A stretch of 64,000 nt of DNA from Levilactobacillus tangyuanensis (GTDB taxonomy: Bacteria; Bacillota; Bacilli; Lactobacillales; Lactobacillaceae): assembly GCF_003946545.1 (NCBI RefSeq), contig NZ_RHOA01000002.1, forward strand, positions 62,001 through 126,000. Direction: 5' to 3'. Both the position numbers and the translations under genes were made by a program. The notes beneath the pieces were generated by a model. The model saw nothing but the letters and a program-made list of their open reading frames with translations. It had not been told where the DNA came from and ran no database searches. This document shows, piece by piece, positions 39,666 to 51,609 of this stretch. Positions within the stretch are counted from its first letter, which is position 1. The number at the start of each line of letters is the position of its first letter.

Positions 39666-42600
39666 TTAAAGTTGTGAGTCTTCTTGCATTTGCTTCTCTA
39701 AATCGCTGATGGAGTAAACGCCTTCGGTTGACGTACCGCCAACTTCCTTGGGCTTGATCTGACGGTAATCTGGCATCCCAGTCCCGGCAGGAATAATCTT
39801 CCCAATAATAACGTTTTCCTTCAAACCAACCAACGGATCGTTCTTGCCCCGAATAGCAGCATCGGTCAAGACACGGGTTGTTTCTTGGAAGGATGCAGCT
39901 GATAAGAAACTGTTCGTTTCCAGGGCAGCCTTGGTGATCCCCAAGATAACAGGACGTGCGGTAGCAGCAATGCCACCATCGATCAACGTCTGGTAGTTGG
40001 CACGACGGAAGTCCTGAATATCCATCAAGGTACCAGGCAGAACGTCGGTATCGCCCGGATCCATGATCCGAACTTTACGTAACATTTGCCGAACCATGAT
40101 TTCAACGTGCTTATCACTGATCGCAACACCTTGCATCCGGTAAACTCGTTGAACTTCACCTAAGATGTAAGTTTCAGTAGACAAGACATCGCGAACACGG
40201 AGAAGTTCCTTAGGATCAACAGACCCATAGTTCAAGGCAGCACCACGGTGGATAAAGTCGCCTTCAGTGACCCGCATGCGGGCAGTGATTGGTAACGTGT
40301 AGCTCCGAGTGTCAGCCTCCCCCTTGATCGTAACTTCCTTCGTCCGTTCAGCTGGGTTTTCTTCGATTGATTCAACCGTCCCAGTAACTTCAGTAATTTC
40401 AGCTTTACCTTTAGGGTTCCGAGATTCAAATAATTCTTGAACACGAGGAAGCCCTTGAGTAATATCTTCGTTCCCGGCAACACCACCGGTATGGAAGTTC
40501 CGCATGGTCAATTGCGTACCTGGTTCACCGATAGATTGAGCGGCAACAGTACCAACAGCTTCACCAACTTCAACTTCGTCACCAGTAGCCATGTTCCGAC
40601 CGTAACAATGCTCACAAACACCATGTTCAGTGTTGCAAGTAAAGGCGGAACGAATCGTAACTTCTTCAACACCAGCATCAACGATTTGTTGAGCAGTGTC
40701 TTCCACAATCATTTGGTTTCTAGGAACAATCACATCGCCAGTTTGTGGGTCAACCACAGACTTTTGCGTGTAACGGCCCAAGATCCGGTCGTAGAGTGGT
40801 TCAATCATTTCGTTACCATCAGTGATGGCCCGAATCGTCAAACCACGGTCAGTGCCACAATCCTTCTCACGAATAATAACATCTTGCGCAACATCGACCA
40901 ACCGCCGAGTCAGGTAACCTGAGTTGGCAGTCTTCAGCGCCGTATCGGTCATCCCTTTACGAGCACCGTGGGTCGAAATGAACATTTCCATAACCGTTAG
41001 CCCTTCACGGAAGTTAGACGTGATAGGTAGTTCCATGATGTCACCACTAGGAGCGGCCATCAAACCACGCATACCGGCAAGTTGCGTAAAGTTAGAAATG
41101 TTCCCCCGGGCACCAGAATCACTCATCATAAAGATTGGGTTCTGTTGCTCGAAACTGTGAATCAAGGCGTTTTGAATGTCGTCCTTGGCATCATTCCAGA
41201 TACCGATAACACGTTCGTAACGTTCGTGGTCGGTAATCAAACCACGACGGAACTGCTTCGTAACGGTCTTAACTTGCTTATGGGCTTCGTCGATGATTTC
41301 TGGCTTTTCTTTCAAGTCAGTCACATCGGAAATCCCAACCGTCAAACCAGACTTCGTGGACTCGTTGTAACCCAAGTCCTTGATCCGGTCCAGGAGTTCT
41401 GAAGTAGCCGTAACCTTGTATTGTTGGTAAACGGCGGCAATGATATCACTCAAGAAACCCTTCTTGAATGGTCCAATCAACGTTGCATTCTGCAAGTAAT
41501 CATGGATATCTTCACCGGCATCCAAGAAGTACTTGTCTGGAACGTAACCGTTCAGGTTTGTACTGGTTGGTTCATTCAGGTATGGGAATGATTTTGGCAG
41601 AATGTTGTTGAAGATTAACTTCCCAACAGTCGTGACCATAATCTTACCGCGTTGTTCATCGGTGAAAGGCTTGTCAGGCATTGAGGATACTTGAACCCCA
41701 ACCCGTGAGTGCCAGTGAACTAAACCATTCCGGTAAGCGATAACCGCTTCGTCGAGGTCGGTGAAGATCATGCCTTCCCCTTCACGAGCAGTTTCTTCCA
41801 TCGTCAGGTAGTAGTTCCCGATAACCATATCTTGAGAAGGTGCAACCACTGGCTTACCACTGGCAGGAGCCAGGATATGGTGAGCGGCCAGCATCAGCAA
41901 ACGTGCTTCAGCTTGGGCTTCGTCAGATAGCGGAACGTGGATGGCCATTTGGTCCCCATCGAAATCGGCGTTGTAGGCTTCACAGGCCAATGGGTGAAGA
42001 CGCATAGCTTTACCACTAACCAGAACGGGTTCAAAGGCTTGAATCCCTAAACGGTGAAGCGTAGGTGCCCGGTTCAACAGAACAGGGTGTTCCTTGATGA
42101 CGTCTTCCAAAACATTAAAGACATCGTCATCTTCACGGTCGATCTGGCGCTTGGCATTCTTAATGTTAGAAGCCAAGCCACGAGCAACCAATTCCTTCAT
42201 GATGAATGGCCGGAATAATTCCAAGGCCATTGGAACTGGCAAGCCCATTTGATTGAACTTGAGGGAAGGACCGACGTCAATAACGGAACGACCTGAGTAG
42301 TCAACCCGCTTCCCTAACAAGTTTTGACGGAACCGACCTTGCTTCCCCTTCAACATGTGTGAAAGAGACTTCAAAGGACGGTTACCAGGACCAGCAACTG
42401 GACGGCCACGACGACCGTTATCGATTAAGGCATCAACGGCTTCTTGTAACATCCGCTTTTCGTTTTGAACGATAATCCCAGGTGCATTTAAGTCCAACAA
42501 ACGCTTCAACCGGCTATTCCGGTTGATAACCCGCCGGTACAAGTCGTTCAAGTCAGACGTTGCGAAACGTCCACCTTCGAGTTGTACCATTGGCCGTAAG

Positions 42601-43313
42601 TCAGGTGGAATAACCGGAATAGCATCCATGACCATCCATTCAGGACGGTTACCAGATGTCACGAAGGCTTCCAAGATGTCCAAACGACGAACGGCACGCG
42701 TCCGCTTTTGGCCAGTAGCTTCCTTCAATTCTTCCTTTAATTCCGTGACTTCTTTATCTAGGTCTACGGCCATCAATAACTTCTTGATAGCTTCGGCACC
42801 CATTTCAGCCTTGAAGGCATCACTACCGTATTCCACGAGCTTGTCACGGTAATCACGTTCGGAAAGCAATTGCTTCTTTTCGAGTGGCGTGTTACCTGGA
42901 TCCAAGACAACGTAGGAAGCAAAGTAAATGATTTCTTCCAAAGCCCGTGGGCTCATGTCGAGAACCAAGCCCATCCGGCTTGGGATTCCCTTGAAGTACC
43001 AGATGTGAGTTACTGGAGCAGCCAATTCGATATGGCCCATCCGTTCACGACGAACCTTAGAACGGGTAACTTCAACCCCACAACGGTCACAAACGACACC
43101 CTTGTAACGGATCCGCTTGTACTTACCACAAGCACATTCCCAGTCCTTGGTAGGACCGAAGATCCGCTCGTCGAACAGCCCATCTTTTTCAGGCTTTAAC
43201 GTCCGGTAGTTGATGGTTTCGGGTTTCTTGACTTCACCATAAGACCAACTACGGATCTTATCTGGTGAAGCAAGCCCGATCTGCATGCTTTCGAACTTAT
43301 TGACATCGACCAA
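39666..43313 (-). CDS. rpoC: DNA-directed RNA polymerase beta' subunit
   Basis: A 1215-residue catalytic subunit. The N-terminal zinc site uses Cys 60, 62, 75 and 78 ([14 protein letters not shown]), the magnesium-binding motif is NADFDGDQM in the middle, and a second zinc cluster is [16 protein letters not shown] start with GGGAGG. It follows rpoB by 21 bases in the rpoBC operon and ends at a bidirectional terminator. Confidence 0.99.
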   Translation of the reverse strand: MVDVNKFESMQIGLASPDKIRSWSYGEVKKPETINYRTLKPEKDGLFDERIFGPTKDWECACGKYKRIRYKGVVCDRCGVEVTRSKVRRERMGHIELAAPVTHIWYFKGIPSRMGLVLDMSPRALEEIIYFASYVVLDPGNTPLEKKQLLSERDYRDKLVEYGSDAFKAEMGAEAIKKLLMAVDLDKEVTELKEELKEATGQKRTRAVRRLDILEAFVTSGNRPEWMVMDAIPVIPPDLRPMVQLEGGRFATSDLNDLYRRVINRNSRLKRLLDLNAPGIIVQNEKRMLQEAVDALIDNGRRGRPVAGPGNRPLKSLSHMLKGKQGRFRQNLLGKRVDYSGRSVIDVGPSLKFNQMGLPVPMALELFRPFIMKELVARGLASNIKNAKRQIDREDDDVFNVLEDVIKEHPVLLNRAPTLHRLGIQAFEPVLVSGKAMRLHPLACEAYNADFDGDQMAIHVPLSDEAQAEARLLMLAAHHILAPASGKPVVAPSQDMVIGNYYLTMEETAREGEGMIFTDLDEAVIAYRNGLVHWHSRVGVQVSSMPDKPFTDEQRGKIMVTTVGKLIFNNILPKSFPYLNEPTSTNLNGYVPDKYFLDAGEDIHDYLQNATLIGPFKKGFLSDIIAAVYQQYKVTATSELLDRIKDLGYNESTKSGLTVGISDVTDLKEKPEIIDEAHKQVKTVTKQFRRGLITDHERYERVIGIWNDAKDDIQNALIHSFEQQNPIFMMSDSGARGNISNFTQLAGMRGLMAAPSGDIMELPITSNFREGLTVMEMFISTHGARKGMTDTALKTANSGYLTRRLVDVAQDVIIREKDCGTDRGLTIRAITDGNEMIEPLYDRILGRYTQKSVVDPQTGDVIVPRNQMIVEDTAQQIVDAGVEEVTIRSAFTCNTEHGVCEHCYGRNMATGDEVEVGEAVGTVAAQSIGEPGTQLTMRNFHTGGVAGNEDITQGLPRVQELFESRNPKGKAEITEVTGTVESIEENPAERTKEVTIKGEADTRSYTLPITARMRVTEGDFIHRGAALNYGSVDPKELLRVRDVLSTETYILGEVQRVYRMQGVAISDKHVEIMVRQMLRKVRIMDPGDTDVLPGTLMDIQDFRRANYQTLIDGGIAATARPVILGITKAALETNSFLSAASFQETTRVLTDAAIRGKNDPLVGLKENVIIGKIIPAGTGMPDYRQIKPKEVGGTSTEGVYSISDLEKQMQEDSQL

Positions 43314-43334
43314 AGAAGCGACCTCCCTTATTAA

Positions 43335-46300
43335 TTAGTCTTGTGTGTTCGGTTGACTTTCATTTTTAACTGGCTTTGCTGCGGCGGCGCTATCATCAGT
43401 CTGAGCTTGTGCTTCACGTTGCTCTTCCTGTTGTTGAGCATACTTGCTCAAGGCATCCACGTTAACAACATCGTCATCATCGTCATCCATATCGCGGAGT
43501 TCGATTTCTTCTTTATTACCATTTAAGACCTTCATGTCCAGACCCAAGGATTGTAATTCCTTAACCAGAACACGGAAGGATTCTGGAACACCAGGCTTTG
43601 GAATTGGGTCGCCCTTAACGATGGCTTCGTAGGTCTTAACCCGACCAACCACGTCATCAGACTTGTACGTTAAGATTTCTTGTAACGTATAAGCGGCACC
43701 ATAAGCTTCCAAGGCCCAAACTTCCATTTCACCAAACCGTTGGCCACCAAATTGTGCTTTCCCACCAAGGGGTTGTTGGGTAACCAATGAGTAAGGTCCA
43801 ATTGAACGGGCATGCATCTTGTCGTCGACCATGTGGGCCAGCTTCAAGTAGTTCATGACACCAACAGCAACCCGCTTGTCGAATGGTTCACCAGTCCGGC
43901 CATCGTAAAGAACCGTCTTAGCATCTGAAGCCATCCCAGCTTCCTTAACGGCGTCCCAGATATCAGTATCTTGGGCACCATCAAAGACTGGCGTTGCCAT
44001 GTGAATGCCTAACTTACGTGCAGCCATCCCCAAGTGAAGTTCGAGCACTTGCCCGATGTTCATCCGGGAAGGCACACCCATTGGACTCAGCATGATGTCG
44101 ATTGGCGTCCCGTCTGGCATGTATGGCATATCTTCTTCAGGGATAACAACGGAAACCGTCCCCTTGTTACCATGCCGCCCGGACATCTTGTCACCAACTT
44201 GGAGCTTACGCTTTTGTGCAATGTAAACTCGAACCATCATGTTAACACCAGGAGAAAGTTCATCACCGTTTTCACGCGTGAAGATCTTAACATCCTGGAT
44301 AATCCCGCCACCACCATGTGGAACCTTCAGAGAAGTATCCCGTACTTCACGGGCCTTTTCACCAAAGATAGCATGGAGTAAACGTTCTTCAGCAGATAAT
44401 TCCGTAACACCCTTAGGCGTTACCTTACCTACCAAGATGTCGCCGTCTTGAACTTCGGCACCAATTCGGATAATTCCGTCTTCGTCCAAGTTCTTCAAGG
44501 CGTCTTCACCAACGTTAGGGATTTCACGAGTCATTTCTTCAGGCCCTAACTTCGTGTCACGTGCTTCTGATTCGTATTCTTCAATATGAATAGACGTGTA
44601 GACATCGTCACGAACCAAACGTTCGTTAATGGCGATGGCATCTTCGAAGTTATAACCTTGCCAAGTCATGAAGGCAACTAATGGGTTTTGACCTAAGGCC
44701 AATTCACCATTTTCCATTGAAGGACCATCAGCCAAGACTTCGTCATTGTCGACGTGGTCGCCAACCTTAACGATTGGACGTTGGTTGTAGTTCTTACCAC
44801 CGTTAGAACGGCGGAACTTCATCAGCTTGTAAGTGTCTAAGGCACCGTCTTCACGACGAACGCGGATTTCACGAGCGTCGACGTATTCAACAGAACCTTC
44901 ATGTTGACTGATCAAAGCAACCCCAGAGTCATGGGCAGCCTTGTATTCAATCCCAGTCCCGATTAATGGGGCGTGTGGGTCCAACAAAGGCACGGCTTGA
45001 CGTTGCATGTTCGCACCCATCAAGGCCCGGTTAGAGTCATCGTTTTCCAAGAAAGGAATACATGCAGTGGCCACGGCAACAACTTGCTTAGGCGAAACGT
45101 CCATGTAGTCAATTCGGTCAGCACTAGTTTCAATGTTATCTGCTTCAGCACGAGCCATGATGGTGTCGGTTGCAAATGAGCCGTCATCATTCAGTGGCGT
45201 GTTGGCTTGGGCAACAACATAGTTATCTTCTTCATCAGCCGTCAGGTAATCGATCTTGTCGGTAACCTTGTGGGTGTCCCATGAAACACGACGGTATGGC
45301 GTTTCGATGAAGCCATACTTGTTAACCCGGGCGTAACTGGAAAGACTGTTAATCAAACCAATGTTAGGACCTTCAGGCGTTTCAATTGGGCACATCCGAC
45401 CGTAATGAGTATAGTGAACGTCCCGGACTTCATAACCGGCACGGTCACGAGTCAAACCACCAGGCCCAAGGGCAGATAACCGACGCTTATGCGTTAATTC
45501 ACCCAATGGGTTGGTTTGATCCATGAATTGTGACAGTTGTGAAGAACCAAAGAATTCCTTGATTGAAGCAACCACTGGACGAATGTTAATCAGTTGTTGT
45601 GGCGTTACCGTCGCAGCATCCTGAATGGACATCCGTTCACGCACAACCCGTTCCATCCGAGATAACCCGATCCGGAATTGGTTCTGCAGAAGTTCACCCA
45701 CGGAACGAATCCGCCGGTTACCCAAGTGGTCAATGTCATCGGTATTGCCAATGCCAATTTGTAAATCAAAGAAGTAGTTCATGGAAGCGATGATGTCGGC
45801 TGGGCGAATATGCTTCAGCTTGATATCAATGTTGCCGTTCCCAATCACTGGGACTTCTTGTTCAGGATCGTCAGGTGATTCCACCTTGATAATCTGTAAC
45901 TTTAAGGGTTCCGTTACAACGGCTTCATCTGAAGGTTGAAAAGTCACCATCTTGAAGTCTTCTTGGTCCAGGTATGGTGCCAAGGTCTTCATAACGTCCT
46001 TGTCAACGACCGTGCCCTTTTGAGCAATAACTTCACCAGTATCTGGATCAGCTAAGGTTTCAGCCAAAGTCAAGCCCAACAAACGCGTCTTCAAACTCAG
46101 CTTCTTGTTAGTCTTGTAACGACCAACAGGTGCCATGTCGTAACGCTTTGGATCGAAGAACCGAGCCGTCAACAGACTCCGTGAAGAGTCGGCCGTCTTA
46201 GGTTCACCTGGACGTAGACGTTCGTAAATGTCCTTCAAAGATTCTTCAACCCGGGAGTCATCGGTATTCTTGTGAATATCCTTTTCCAAGGTTTGGGAAA

Positions 46301-46949
46301 GACTTTCGTTATCCCCTAAGATATCTAAGATTTCATCGTCGGAACCGAAACCTAATGCCCGAACTAATTCAGTCATTGGGATCTTACGGGTCCGGTCAAT
46401 CCGAACGTAGGAAACGTTCTTGGCGTCGGTTTCAAATTCTAGCCAAGCCCCACGGTTAGGAATAACCGTTGCGCCAAAGACCGTCCGACCATTTTTATCA
46501 GTATCTTCATTAAAGTAAACACCTGGTGACCGGACTAATTGAGAAACAATTACCCGTTCTGCCCCGTTGATGATGAAGGTCCCTTGGGCCGTCATCAGTG
46601 GGAAGTCACCAAAGAAAACATCTTGCGATTTAATTTCGCCCGTTTCATGGTTCGTGAGGCGTAAGGTCACGTGCAGTGGTGCTGAATAGTTAGCATCGTG
46701 TTCCCGTGCTTCATCGACCGAATATTTGGGTTCTAGTAGTTGATAATCAACGAATTCTAACGAAAGGTTTCCTTGAAAATCTTCGATTGGCATGATGTCG
46801 TCGAACATGTCGCGTAAACCTTCATCGAGGAACCAGTTGTAGGAATTGGTTTGAATCTCGATCAAGTTAGGTAAGTCAAGAACTTCCTTGATCCGCGAAT
46901 AGCTCCGGCGTGTACGGTGTTTCCCGTATTTAACTAAGTGTCCTGCCAA
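43335..46949 (-). CDS. rpoB: DNA-directed RNA polymerase beta subunit
   Basis: A 1204-residue beta subunit. The rifampicin region ([21 protein letters not shown]) reads as wild type, with the expected Asp, His and Arg residues. The C-terminus is acidic and glutamine rich, typical of lactobacilli. I chose TTG at 46949 ([16 protein letters not shown] follows); a GTG three codons earlier (46958) is possible. Upstream lies a leader with a strong terminator-like hairpin. Confidence 0.98.
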   Translation of the reverse strand: MAGHLVKYGKHRTRRSYSRIKEVLDLPNLIEIQTNSYNWFLDEGLRDMFDDIMPIEDFQGNLSLEFVDYQLLEPKYSVDEAREHDANYSAPLHVTLRLTNHETGEIKSQDVFFGDFPLMTAQGTFIINGAERVIVSQLVRSPGVYFNEDTDKNGRTVFGATVIPNRGAWLEFETDAKNVSYVRIDRTRKIPMTELVRALGFGSDDEILDILGDNESLSQTLEKDIHKNTDDSRVEESLKDIYERLRPGEPKTADSSRSLLTARFFDPKRYDMAPVGRYKTNKKLSLKTRLLGLTLAETLADPDTGEVIAQKGTVVDKDVMKTLAPYLDQEDFKMVTFQPSDEAVVTEPLKLQIIKVESPDDPEQEVPVIGNGNIDIKLKHIRPADIIASMNYFFDLQIGIGNTDDIDHLGNRRIRSVGELLQNQFRIGLSRMERVVRERMSIQDAATVTPQQLINIRPVVASIKEFFGSSQLSQFMDQTNPLGELTHKRRLSALGPGGLTRDRAGYEVRDVHYTHYGRMCPIETPEGPNIGLINSLSSYARVNKYGFIETPYRRVSWDTHKVTDKIDYLTADEEDNYVVAQANTPLNDDGSFATDTIMARAEADNIETSADRIDYMDVSPKQVVAVATACIPFLENDDSNRALMGANMQRQAVPLLDPHAPLIGTGIEYKAAHDSGVALISQHEGSVEYVDAREIRVRREDGALDTYKLMKFRRSNGGKNYNQRPIVKVGDHVDNDEVLADGPSMENGELALGQNPLVAFMTWQGYNFEDAIAINERLVRDDVYTSIHIEEYESEARDTKLGPEEMTREIPNVGEDALKNLDEDGIIRIGAEVQDGDILVGKVTPKGVTELSAEERLLHAIFGEKAREVRDTSLKVPHGGGGIIQDVKIFTRENGDELSPGVNMMVRVYIAQKRKLQVGDKMSGRHGNKGTVSVVIPEEDMPYMPDGTPIDIMLSPMGVPSRMNIGQVLELHLGMAARKLGIHMATPVFDGAQDTDIWDAVKEAGMASDAKTVLYDGRTGEPFDKRVAVGVMNYLKLAHMVDDKMHARSIGPYSLVTQQPLGGKAQFGGQRFGEMEVWALEAYGAAYTLQEILTYKSDDVVGRVKTYEAIVKGDPIPKPGVPESFRVLVKELQSLGLDMKVLNGNKEEIELRDMDDDDDDVVNVDALSKYAQQQEEQREAQAQTDDSAAAAKPVKNESQPNTQD

Positions 46950-47034
46950 GTTGTTCACCTCTCCTATTTATTCTGTGACTGGCTAGAAATTCAATGTTAC
47001 AATTTGATTACAAATTGGACAAATCCCGAATTTT

Positions 47035-47076
47035 TAGCAAAAAAAATCCAAAAACAAACAAGTTGTTTGCTTTTGG
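47035..47076 (-). terminator. Terminator-like hairpin in the rpoBC leader
   Basis: On the minus strand the sequence CCAAAAGCAAAC pairs over a five-base loop with GTTTGTTTTTGG (12 pairs, one of them G-T) and is followed by A and eight T. It sits between a good promoter (47148-47176) and the rpoB start, so it may act as an attenuator; it could also simply end read-through from the TetR gene if another promoter lies further downstream. Confidence 0.75.
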
Positions 47077-47147
47077 CATCTTATAACGGTCGCGGCGGAC
47101 AATAGATCGTCGCGGCCAATTTCAGTTCACAGTTGCATACGAATAAT

Positions 47148-47176
47148 ATAGTACTAAATTGCCAAGCCAAAGTCAA
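47148..47176 (-). promoter_or_regulatory. Promoter upstream of rpoB
   Basis: TTGACT (47176-47171), 17 bases and TACTAT (47153-47148) on the minus strand, starting 11 bases after the TetR stop. A second, weaker pair (TTGTCC / TAACAT, 17 bases apart) lies downstream of the hairpin, around 47022-46994. Confidence 0.6.
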
Positions 47177-47186
47177 TAGGAACGAC

Positions 47187-47792
47187 CTATTTTTCCACGG
47201 CTACACCAAATAAAATTAACCGGACCAGTGCCTGGGTCTGTTCGTGCTGATCGGCATCTGCCGGTCCGACATGGTGGAATGTGTTGAACAGTGGGCTCAG
47301 ACTAGTCAGATAGAAGGAAGCGGCATCCTTCGCCGCCATCCCCCCACGCAGCGGAATGGCCGGTAATTCGAATGCCTGTTGTAAGGGCTGCAGATAATCC
47401 TGTGCAAAGACCTGGCCCAAAGCGTGTTGATTCTCGGGCTTTAGATGCTTGAAGCTCCCATGAATGACCGTGAAGACATCTCGTGGATGAGCAGCCGTTA
47501 GGACCTCCGTAACCGCCGTTAAGGCCGCCACTGGGTCCGACTCCCCCGACGTTTTAATCTGCGCGACAGCCTCGTTAATGCCGTCACGAACCGTGGCGCC
47601 GACCTGCTTAATCACCTCAAGATAAATAACCTCTTTATCGCTGAAATGGTGATACAAAGCCGGTTGAGTAATACCGACCTCCTTAGCAATATCTCGAGTT
47701 GAGGTTCCTTGATACCCCTGTGCTAAGAATTGCTGACTGGCCGCATCCAATATGGCCGCATGCGTCTGAGATAGTTGTTCTTCACGCTTCAT
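47187..47792 (-). CDS. TetR/AcrR family transcriptional regulator
   Basis: A 201-residue repressor-type protein. The helix-turn-helix (about residues 14-60) shows ILDAASQQFLAQGYQGTSTRDIAKEVG and ITQPALYHHFSDKE, the TetR hallmark. The C-terminal ligand domain is not assignable. ATG at 47792 follows AAAGGACGG; the reading frame extends 14 codons further without a site. No efflux or enzyme target is adjacent, so its regulon is unknown; it lies between clpC and rpoB. Confidence 0.88.
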   Translation of the reverse strand: MKREEQLSQTHAAILDAASQQFLAQGYQGTSTRDIAKEVGITQPALYHHFSDKEVIYLEVIKQVGATVRDGINEAVAQIKTSGESDPVAALTAVTEVLTAAHPRDVFTVIHGSFKHLKPENQHALGQVFAQDYLQPLQQAFELPAIPLRGGMAAKDAASFYLTSLSPLFNTFHHVGPADADQHEQTQALVRLILFGVAVEK

Positions 47793-47881
47793 AGTTGCCG
47801 TCCTTTCAAACTGTTTGTAGATCAAGTCTACCATAGTCGTTTATCACCAGCTAGACCACTGCACTGATCTTTACTGAAAAC

Positions 47882-47914
47882 ACAAAAACGAGCCCGGATA
47901 AATCCGAACTCGTT
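47882..47914 (-). terminator. Terminator of the ctsR-clpC operon
   Basis: On the minus strand ACGAGTTCGGAT pairs with ATCCGGGCTCGT (one G-T or mismatch positions) over a short loop and ends in TTTTTGTG, starting 14 bases after the clpC stop. Confidence 0.85.
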
Positions 47915-47927
47915 GGTTTAACCTGTT

Positions 47928-50417
47928 TTAATGACTGGCAACCGTTTCAGGTTCCTTGGCATCCTTCACGCTAATCGTGATTTCACCCTTGGAGGCCCCA
48001 ACCGTGACAGAATCATTGGCCTTGACGTGGCCACCTAACATTTCTTCACTCAACTTATCCTCAACTTGCGTTTGTAGCGCCCGCCGGATTGGCCGTGCCC
48101 CGTATTCGGGGTCGAAGCCCGCCTTAGCCACCACATCAATGGCGGCCGGCGTAATCTTCAAGTGAATGTCTTGATCGGCAACCCGGGTGACGATGTCCTT
48201 AGCCATCAACTTCACGATTTCATGAAGTTCATCCTTCTTCAAGGAGTGGAAGATGACCGTTTCATCAATCCGGTTCAGGAATTCTGGCCGGAAGGATTGC
48301 TTCAGGGTTTCCCGAATCGTGGCCGACATTGCTCGGTAACTGTTAGCCAGGTCTTCGGCACCAAAACCAACCGTCTTTTCATCCCGGAGTTTCGTTGCGC
48401 CCAGGTTAGACGTCATGATTAAGATGGTGTTTCTGAAATCGACCTTACGACCCTTAGAGTCGGTCAGGTACCCATCATCCAAGACCTGCAATAGAATGTT
48501 GAAGACATCTGGATGGGCTTTTTCAACTTCATCAAAGAGGACAACCGAGTACGGCTTGTTCCGAACCTTTTCGGTCAATTGGCCCCCTTCTTCATAGCCC
48601 ACGTAACCTGGCGCTGACCCAATCAAACGACTGGTGGAGTACTTCTCCATGTATTCACTCATGTCCACCCGAATCATGTTGTCTTCGGAACCAAACATCG
48701 CTTCAGCGAGGGCCTTAGCTAATTCGGTCTTCCCAACCCCAGTAGGGCCGAGGAACATGAAAGAACCAATTGGCCGGTTCGGATCCTTAAGACCCGACCG
48801 TGCCCGCCGAATGGCCCGAGAAACCGCGGAAACGGCCTCTTCTTGACCAATGACCCGTTGATGCAAGATCTTTTCCAAGTTAACCAGACGATCGGCATCC
48901 GTTTGCTTCAACTGGGTTAAGGGTACCCCAGTCCATTCGGCAACGACCTCAGCCACATCTTCACCAGTAACATCAATCGTGTAATGATGATCTGGTTCCT
49001 TCTCGGCTGCGGCTGCTTGCCGGGCCTTGCGTGCCTCAATCTTCTCGCGCAACTTCATTTCTTCCGTGCGTAACTCAGCGGCCCGTTCAAAGTCTTGGGA
49101 ATCGATGGCCGCTTCCTTAGCGGCGGCCAATTGGTCCAGCTCATCACTTTGCTTCGAGGCAGCCGTTGGCTTATCCATTTGATCGATCCGTACCTTGGCT
49201 GAGGCTTCGTCCATCAGGTCAATGGCCTTGTCAGGCAGGTACCGTTCGCTAATGTAACGTGCAGACAGCTTCACGGCCTGGTTCAAGGCTTCATCCGTGA
49301 TGTTCACGTGATGATGGTCCTCATAGCGTGACCGCAGACCCTTCAGGATTTCAAGGGCCTCGTCCGGCGTTGGTTCATCGACTTGAACCGTGGCAAACCG
49401 CCGTTCCAACGCTGCGTCGGATTCAATATACTTTTGGTATTCATCCAGGGTCGTCGCCCCAATGGTTTGGAGTTCACCACGAGCCAACGCTGGCTTCAAG
49501 ATGTTCGAGGCATCGATCGCCCCTTCGGCACCACCGGCACCAATCAGGGTATGCAATTCATCAATGAAGAGAATCACGTGGCCATCGTTATAAATTTCTT
49601 CGATAACCTTCTTCAGTCGATCTTCAAATTCGCCACGATACTTCGTCCCAGCAACTAGGGACCCCATATCAAGCATCATTAGCCGCTTGTTCTGCATGTC
49701 TTCAGGAACGTCGCCATTCACAATTCGCTGGGCAAGGCCCTCGGCGATAGCCGTCTTCCCAACACCCGGTTCACCGATTAGGACTGGGTTGTTCTTGGTC
49801 CGCCGGCTCAGAATTTGAATCACCCGCTTAACTTCCTTGTCACGACCAACGGTTGGGTCCATCCGGCCTTCCTTAGCAGAGTCCGTTAAGTTACGGGCCA
49901 AGGAATCCAAGGTTGGCGTGCCGCCAGCAGCAGCGCGGCGTGAGCGAGGGTCATTACGACGCTTTGGCGTATCGGTGATGCCTAGCTTACGCAAGACCAC
50001 CTTGCGCGCATCGGTCAATTCAACGTTTAAGTTCTTCAGGATGCGGGAAGACAACACAGTTTCATCACTTAATAATGCCAGTAATAAGTGTTCCGTCCCA
50101 ATCTTAGTGGCGCCCAATCTTTTGGCCTCATCACCAGCTAAGGCTAACATGGACTTAGCCTTTGGCGAATAAGGGAGGTAGCTATCCTTGGTCGTCCCGG
50201 TCAAGGTGCCATACCCCGTGAAGCGTTCGATTTCTTCACGCACATCGTCATCACTAACTGAGAATTGCTGTAAGACTTTATTAGCGATGCCATTTTCTTC
50301 AATGGTGAGGGCTAGCAGTAAATGTTCCGTGCCGACCGCTTGGTGCTTGAAATACTTTGCCTGTTCCTGTGCCAGTTCGAGGACATTCTTGGCGCTAGGC
50401 GTAAATAAGTTATCCAT
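47928..50417 (-). CDS. clpC: ATP-dependent Clp protease ATP-binding subunit ClpC
   Basis: An 829-residue Hsp100 unfoldase that feeds damaged or tagged proteins to ClpP. Domains: Clp_N repeats (about 1-145), first AAA+ with GEPGVGKT (215-222) and LFIDE (283-287), a UVR/coiled middle region (about 427-460), second AAA+ with GPTGVGKT (557-564) and LFDEVEKAH, and the ClpB-D2 C-terminal domain. ATG at 50417 follows GAGGAG. It is 18 bases behind its repressor gene ctsR and shares its promoter. Confidence 0.97.
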   Translation of the reverse strand: MDNLFTPSAKNVLELAQEQAKYFKHQAVGTEHLLLALTIEENGIANKVLQQFSVSDDDVREEIERFTGYGTLTGTTKDSYLPYSPKAKSMLALAGDEAKRLGATKIGTEHLLLALLSDETVLSSRILKNLNVELTDARKVVLRKLGITDTPKRRNDPRSRRAAAGGTPTLDSLARNLTDSAKEGRMDPTVGRDKEVKRVIQILSRRTKNNPVLIGEPGVGKTAIAEGLAQRIVNGDVPEDMQNKRLMMLDMGSLVAGTKYRGEFEDRLKKVIEEIYNDGHVILFIDELHTLIGAGGAEGAIDASNILKPALARGELQTIGATTLDEYQKYIESDAALERRFATVQVDEPTPDEALEILKGLRSRYEDHHHVNITDEALNQAVKLSARYISERYLPDKAIDLMDEASAKVRIDQMDKPTAASKQSDELDQLAAAKEAAIDSQDFERAAELRTEEMKLREKIEARKARQAAAAEKEPDHHYTIDVTGEDVAEVVAEWTGVPLTQLKQTDADRLVNLEKILHQRVIGQEEAVSAVSRAIRRARSGLKDPNRPIGSFMFLGPTGVGKTELAKALAEAMFGSEDNMIRVDMSEYMEKYSTSRLIGSAPGYVGYEEGGQLTEKVRNKPYSVVLFDEVEKAHPDVFNILLQVLDDGYLTDSKGRKVDFRNTILIMTSNLGATKLRDEKTVGFGAEDLANSYRAMSATIRETLKQSFRPEFLNRIDETVIFHSLKKDELHEIVKLMAKDIVTRVADQDIHLKITPAAIDVVAKAGFDPEYGARPIRRALQTQVEDKLSEEMLGGHVKANDSVTVGASKGEITISVKDAKEPETVASH

Positions 50418-50435
50418 CTGCAACTCCTCACTTTC

Positions 50436-50903
50436 TTAGCTCTCGTAACGAAGATGATTCAAAATTGAAATCAAAATCTGCGCTCTTAAGCGTTCATCAA
50501 CTTCTACATTACCGGTATTAATTGCCGTCTTATCAATCGCTGCAAGAATAATATTGCTCTCGCGGCGGTTAATGGCACCGGCTTCAAACAAGCTACGAAC
50601 AATCGCCAGGCCATCATGACGCGTAATCTGGTCTCCAACTGCTGCTACCAGTGAATCAATAAAGTCCAAATTATCTAGGAGTTTAACCTTTTCGATTCTA
50701 ATATAACCGCCACCACCACGCTTACTTTCCACGACGTAACCGTCCTGAATCGTAAAACGGGTCTTAATCACGTAATTAATCTGTGAAGGCACGACGTTAA
50801 ACTGGTTAGCAATTTCTGCCCGGCGAATTTCGACTTGCTGAGAATCAGCCAAAATCTGCTTCAGGTAAGACTCAATAATATCCGAAATATTTTGATTTTC
50901 CAT
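50436..50903 (-). CDS. ctsR: Transcriptional repressor of class III stress genes CtsR
   Basis: A 155-residue repressor with an N-terminal winged helix-turn-helix containing VVPSQINYVIKTRF and the glycine-rich wing ESKRGGGGYIRI that reads the heptad repeat. It controls clp and other protein-quality genes and loses DNA binding at heat. mcsA and mcsB, its partners in Bacillus, are absent, as usual in lactobacilli. A matching operator overlaps its own promoter. Confidence 0.96.
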   Translation of the reverse strand: MENQNISDIIESYLKQILADSQQVEIRRAEIANQFNVVPSQINYVIKTRFTIQDGYVVESKRGGGGYIRIEKVKLLDNLDFIDSLVAAVGDQITRHDGLAIVRSLFEAGAINRRESNIILAAIDKTAINTGNVEVDERLRAQILISILNHLRYES

Positions 50904-50928
50904 TATCGTCCCCCCTTCAGTCCAGTTT

Positions 50929-50946
50929 CTTGACTAATGTTGACTA
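50929..50946 (-). promoter_or_regulatory. CtsR operator
   Basis: Two copies of AGTCAA ten bases apart on the minus strand (AGTCAAC-ATT-AGTCAAG) match the known CtsR tandem heptad. They lie directly after the -10 box and cover the likely start of transcription, so binding would block the polymerase. Confidence 0.85.
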
Positions 50947-50948
50947 AT

Positions 50949-50976
50949 ATTATACGAACTTCCCAGGAAAATGCAA
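50949..50976 (-). promoter_or_regulatory. Promoter of ctsR-clpC
   Basis: TTGCAT (50976-50971), 16 bases and a perfect TATAAT (50954-50949) on the minus strand. Confidence 0.7.
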
Positions 50977-51022
50977 CGGATTAGGTTGCGAACGCTTGAG
51001 AAGGTCCGGTTAACTATCATAA

Positions 51023-51070
51023 CAAAAAAAATACCGTCCTCCAAACAATAAGTAAGGAGAGACGGTATAT
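51023..51070 (-). terminator. Terminator of the tRNA array
   Basis: On the minus strand ATACCGTC and GACGGTAT pair around a 20-base loop and are followed by TTTTTTTG, about 30 bases after the last tRNA. Confidence 0.85.
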
Positions 51071-51101
51071 CCGAATTTGTCTGTCATTAGGGATTAAAAA
51101 A

Positions 51102-51175
51102 TCGGGAAGACAAGATTTGAACTTGCGACCCCCACGTCCCGAACGTGGTGCTCTACCAAGCTGAGCTACTTCCCG
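51102..51175 (-). tRNA. tRNA-Pro (CGG)
   Basis: A complete cloverleaf: acceptor CGGGAAG/CTTCCCG, anticodon stem CCACG/CGTGG and loop TTCGGGA. The T-arm reads GCAAGTTCAAATCTTGT. CCA is not encoded. It is nearly identical to the next tRNA-Pro except in the anticodon arm. Confidence 0.96.
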
Positions 51176-51210
51176 AGAAAGCTAATCACCGATCACTGAC
51201 AGATCAGTAA

Positions 51211-51284
51211 TCGGGAAGACAGGATTCGAACCTGCGACCCCCTGGTCCCAAACCAGGTGCTCTACCAAGCTGAGCTACTTCCCG
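51211..51284 (-). tRNA. tRNA-Pro (TGG)
   Basis: A complete cloverleaf with acceptor CGGGAAG/CTTCCCG, anticodon stem CCTGG/CCAGG and loop TTTGGGA. CCA is not encoded. Confidence 0.97.
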
Positions 51285-51319
51285 AAAATATTGCCCATAG
51301 AAACTATAAGCAACAAAAA

Positions 51320-51393
51320 TGCACCCAGTAGGAGTCGAACCTACAACCTTCTGATTCGTAGTCAGACACTCTATCCAGTTGCGCTATGGGTGC
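51320..51393 (-). tRNA. tRNA-Arg (ACG)
   Basis: A complete cloverleaf with acceptor GCACCCA/TGGGTGC, anticodon stem TCTGA/TCAGA and loop CTACGAA. A34 is expected to be changed to inosine by TadA. Confidence 0.97.
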
Positions 51394-51413
51394 ATAATTA
51401 TTATTAAATTAAA

Positions 51414-51499
51414 TGCCGAGGACCGGGATCGAACCGGTACGGTCATCACTGACCGCAGGATTTTAAGTCCTGTGCGTCTGCCAATTCCGCCACCCCGGC
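51414..51499 (-). tRNA. tRNA-Leu (TAA)
   Basis: A class II tRNA with a long variable arm (CGGTCAGTGATGACCG type). Anticodon stem CAGGA/TCCTG, loop CTTAAAA; acceptor GCCGGGG/CCTCGGC with one G-T pair. Confidence 0.97.
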
Positions 51500-51510
51500 A
51501 AAAGGGCAAA

Positions 51511-51582
51511 AGCGGAAGACGGGATTCGAACCCGCGACCCCCACCATGGCAAGGTGATGTTCTACCACTGAACTACTTCCGC
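51511..51582 (-). tRNA. tRNA-Gly (GCC)
   Basis: A complete cloverleaf with acceptor GCGGAAG/CTTCCGC, anticodon stem TCACC/GGTGG, loop TTGCCAT and discriminator U73 as expected for glycine. Confidence 0.97.
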
Positions 51583-51609
51583 AAATTGGCTATTTGGTTA
51601 TTGGAACCA

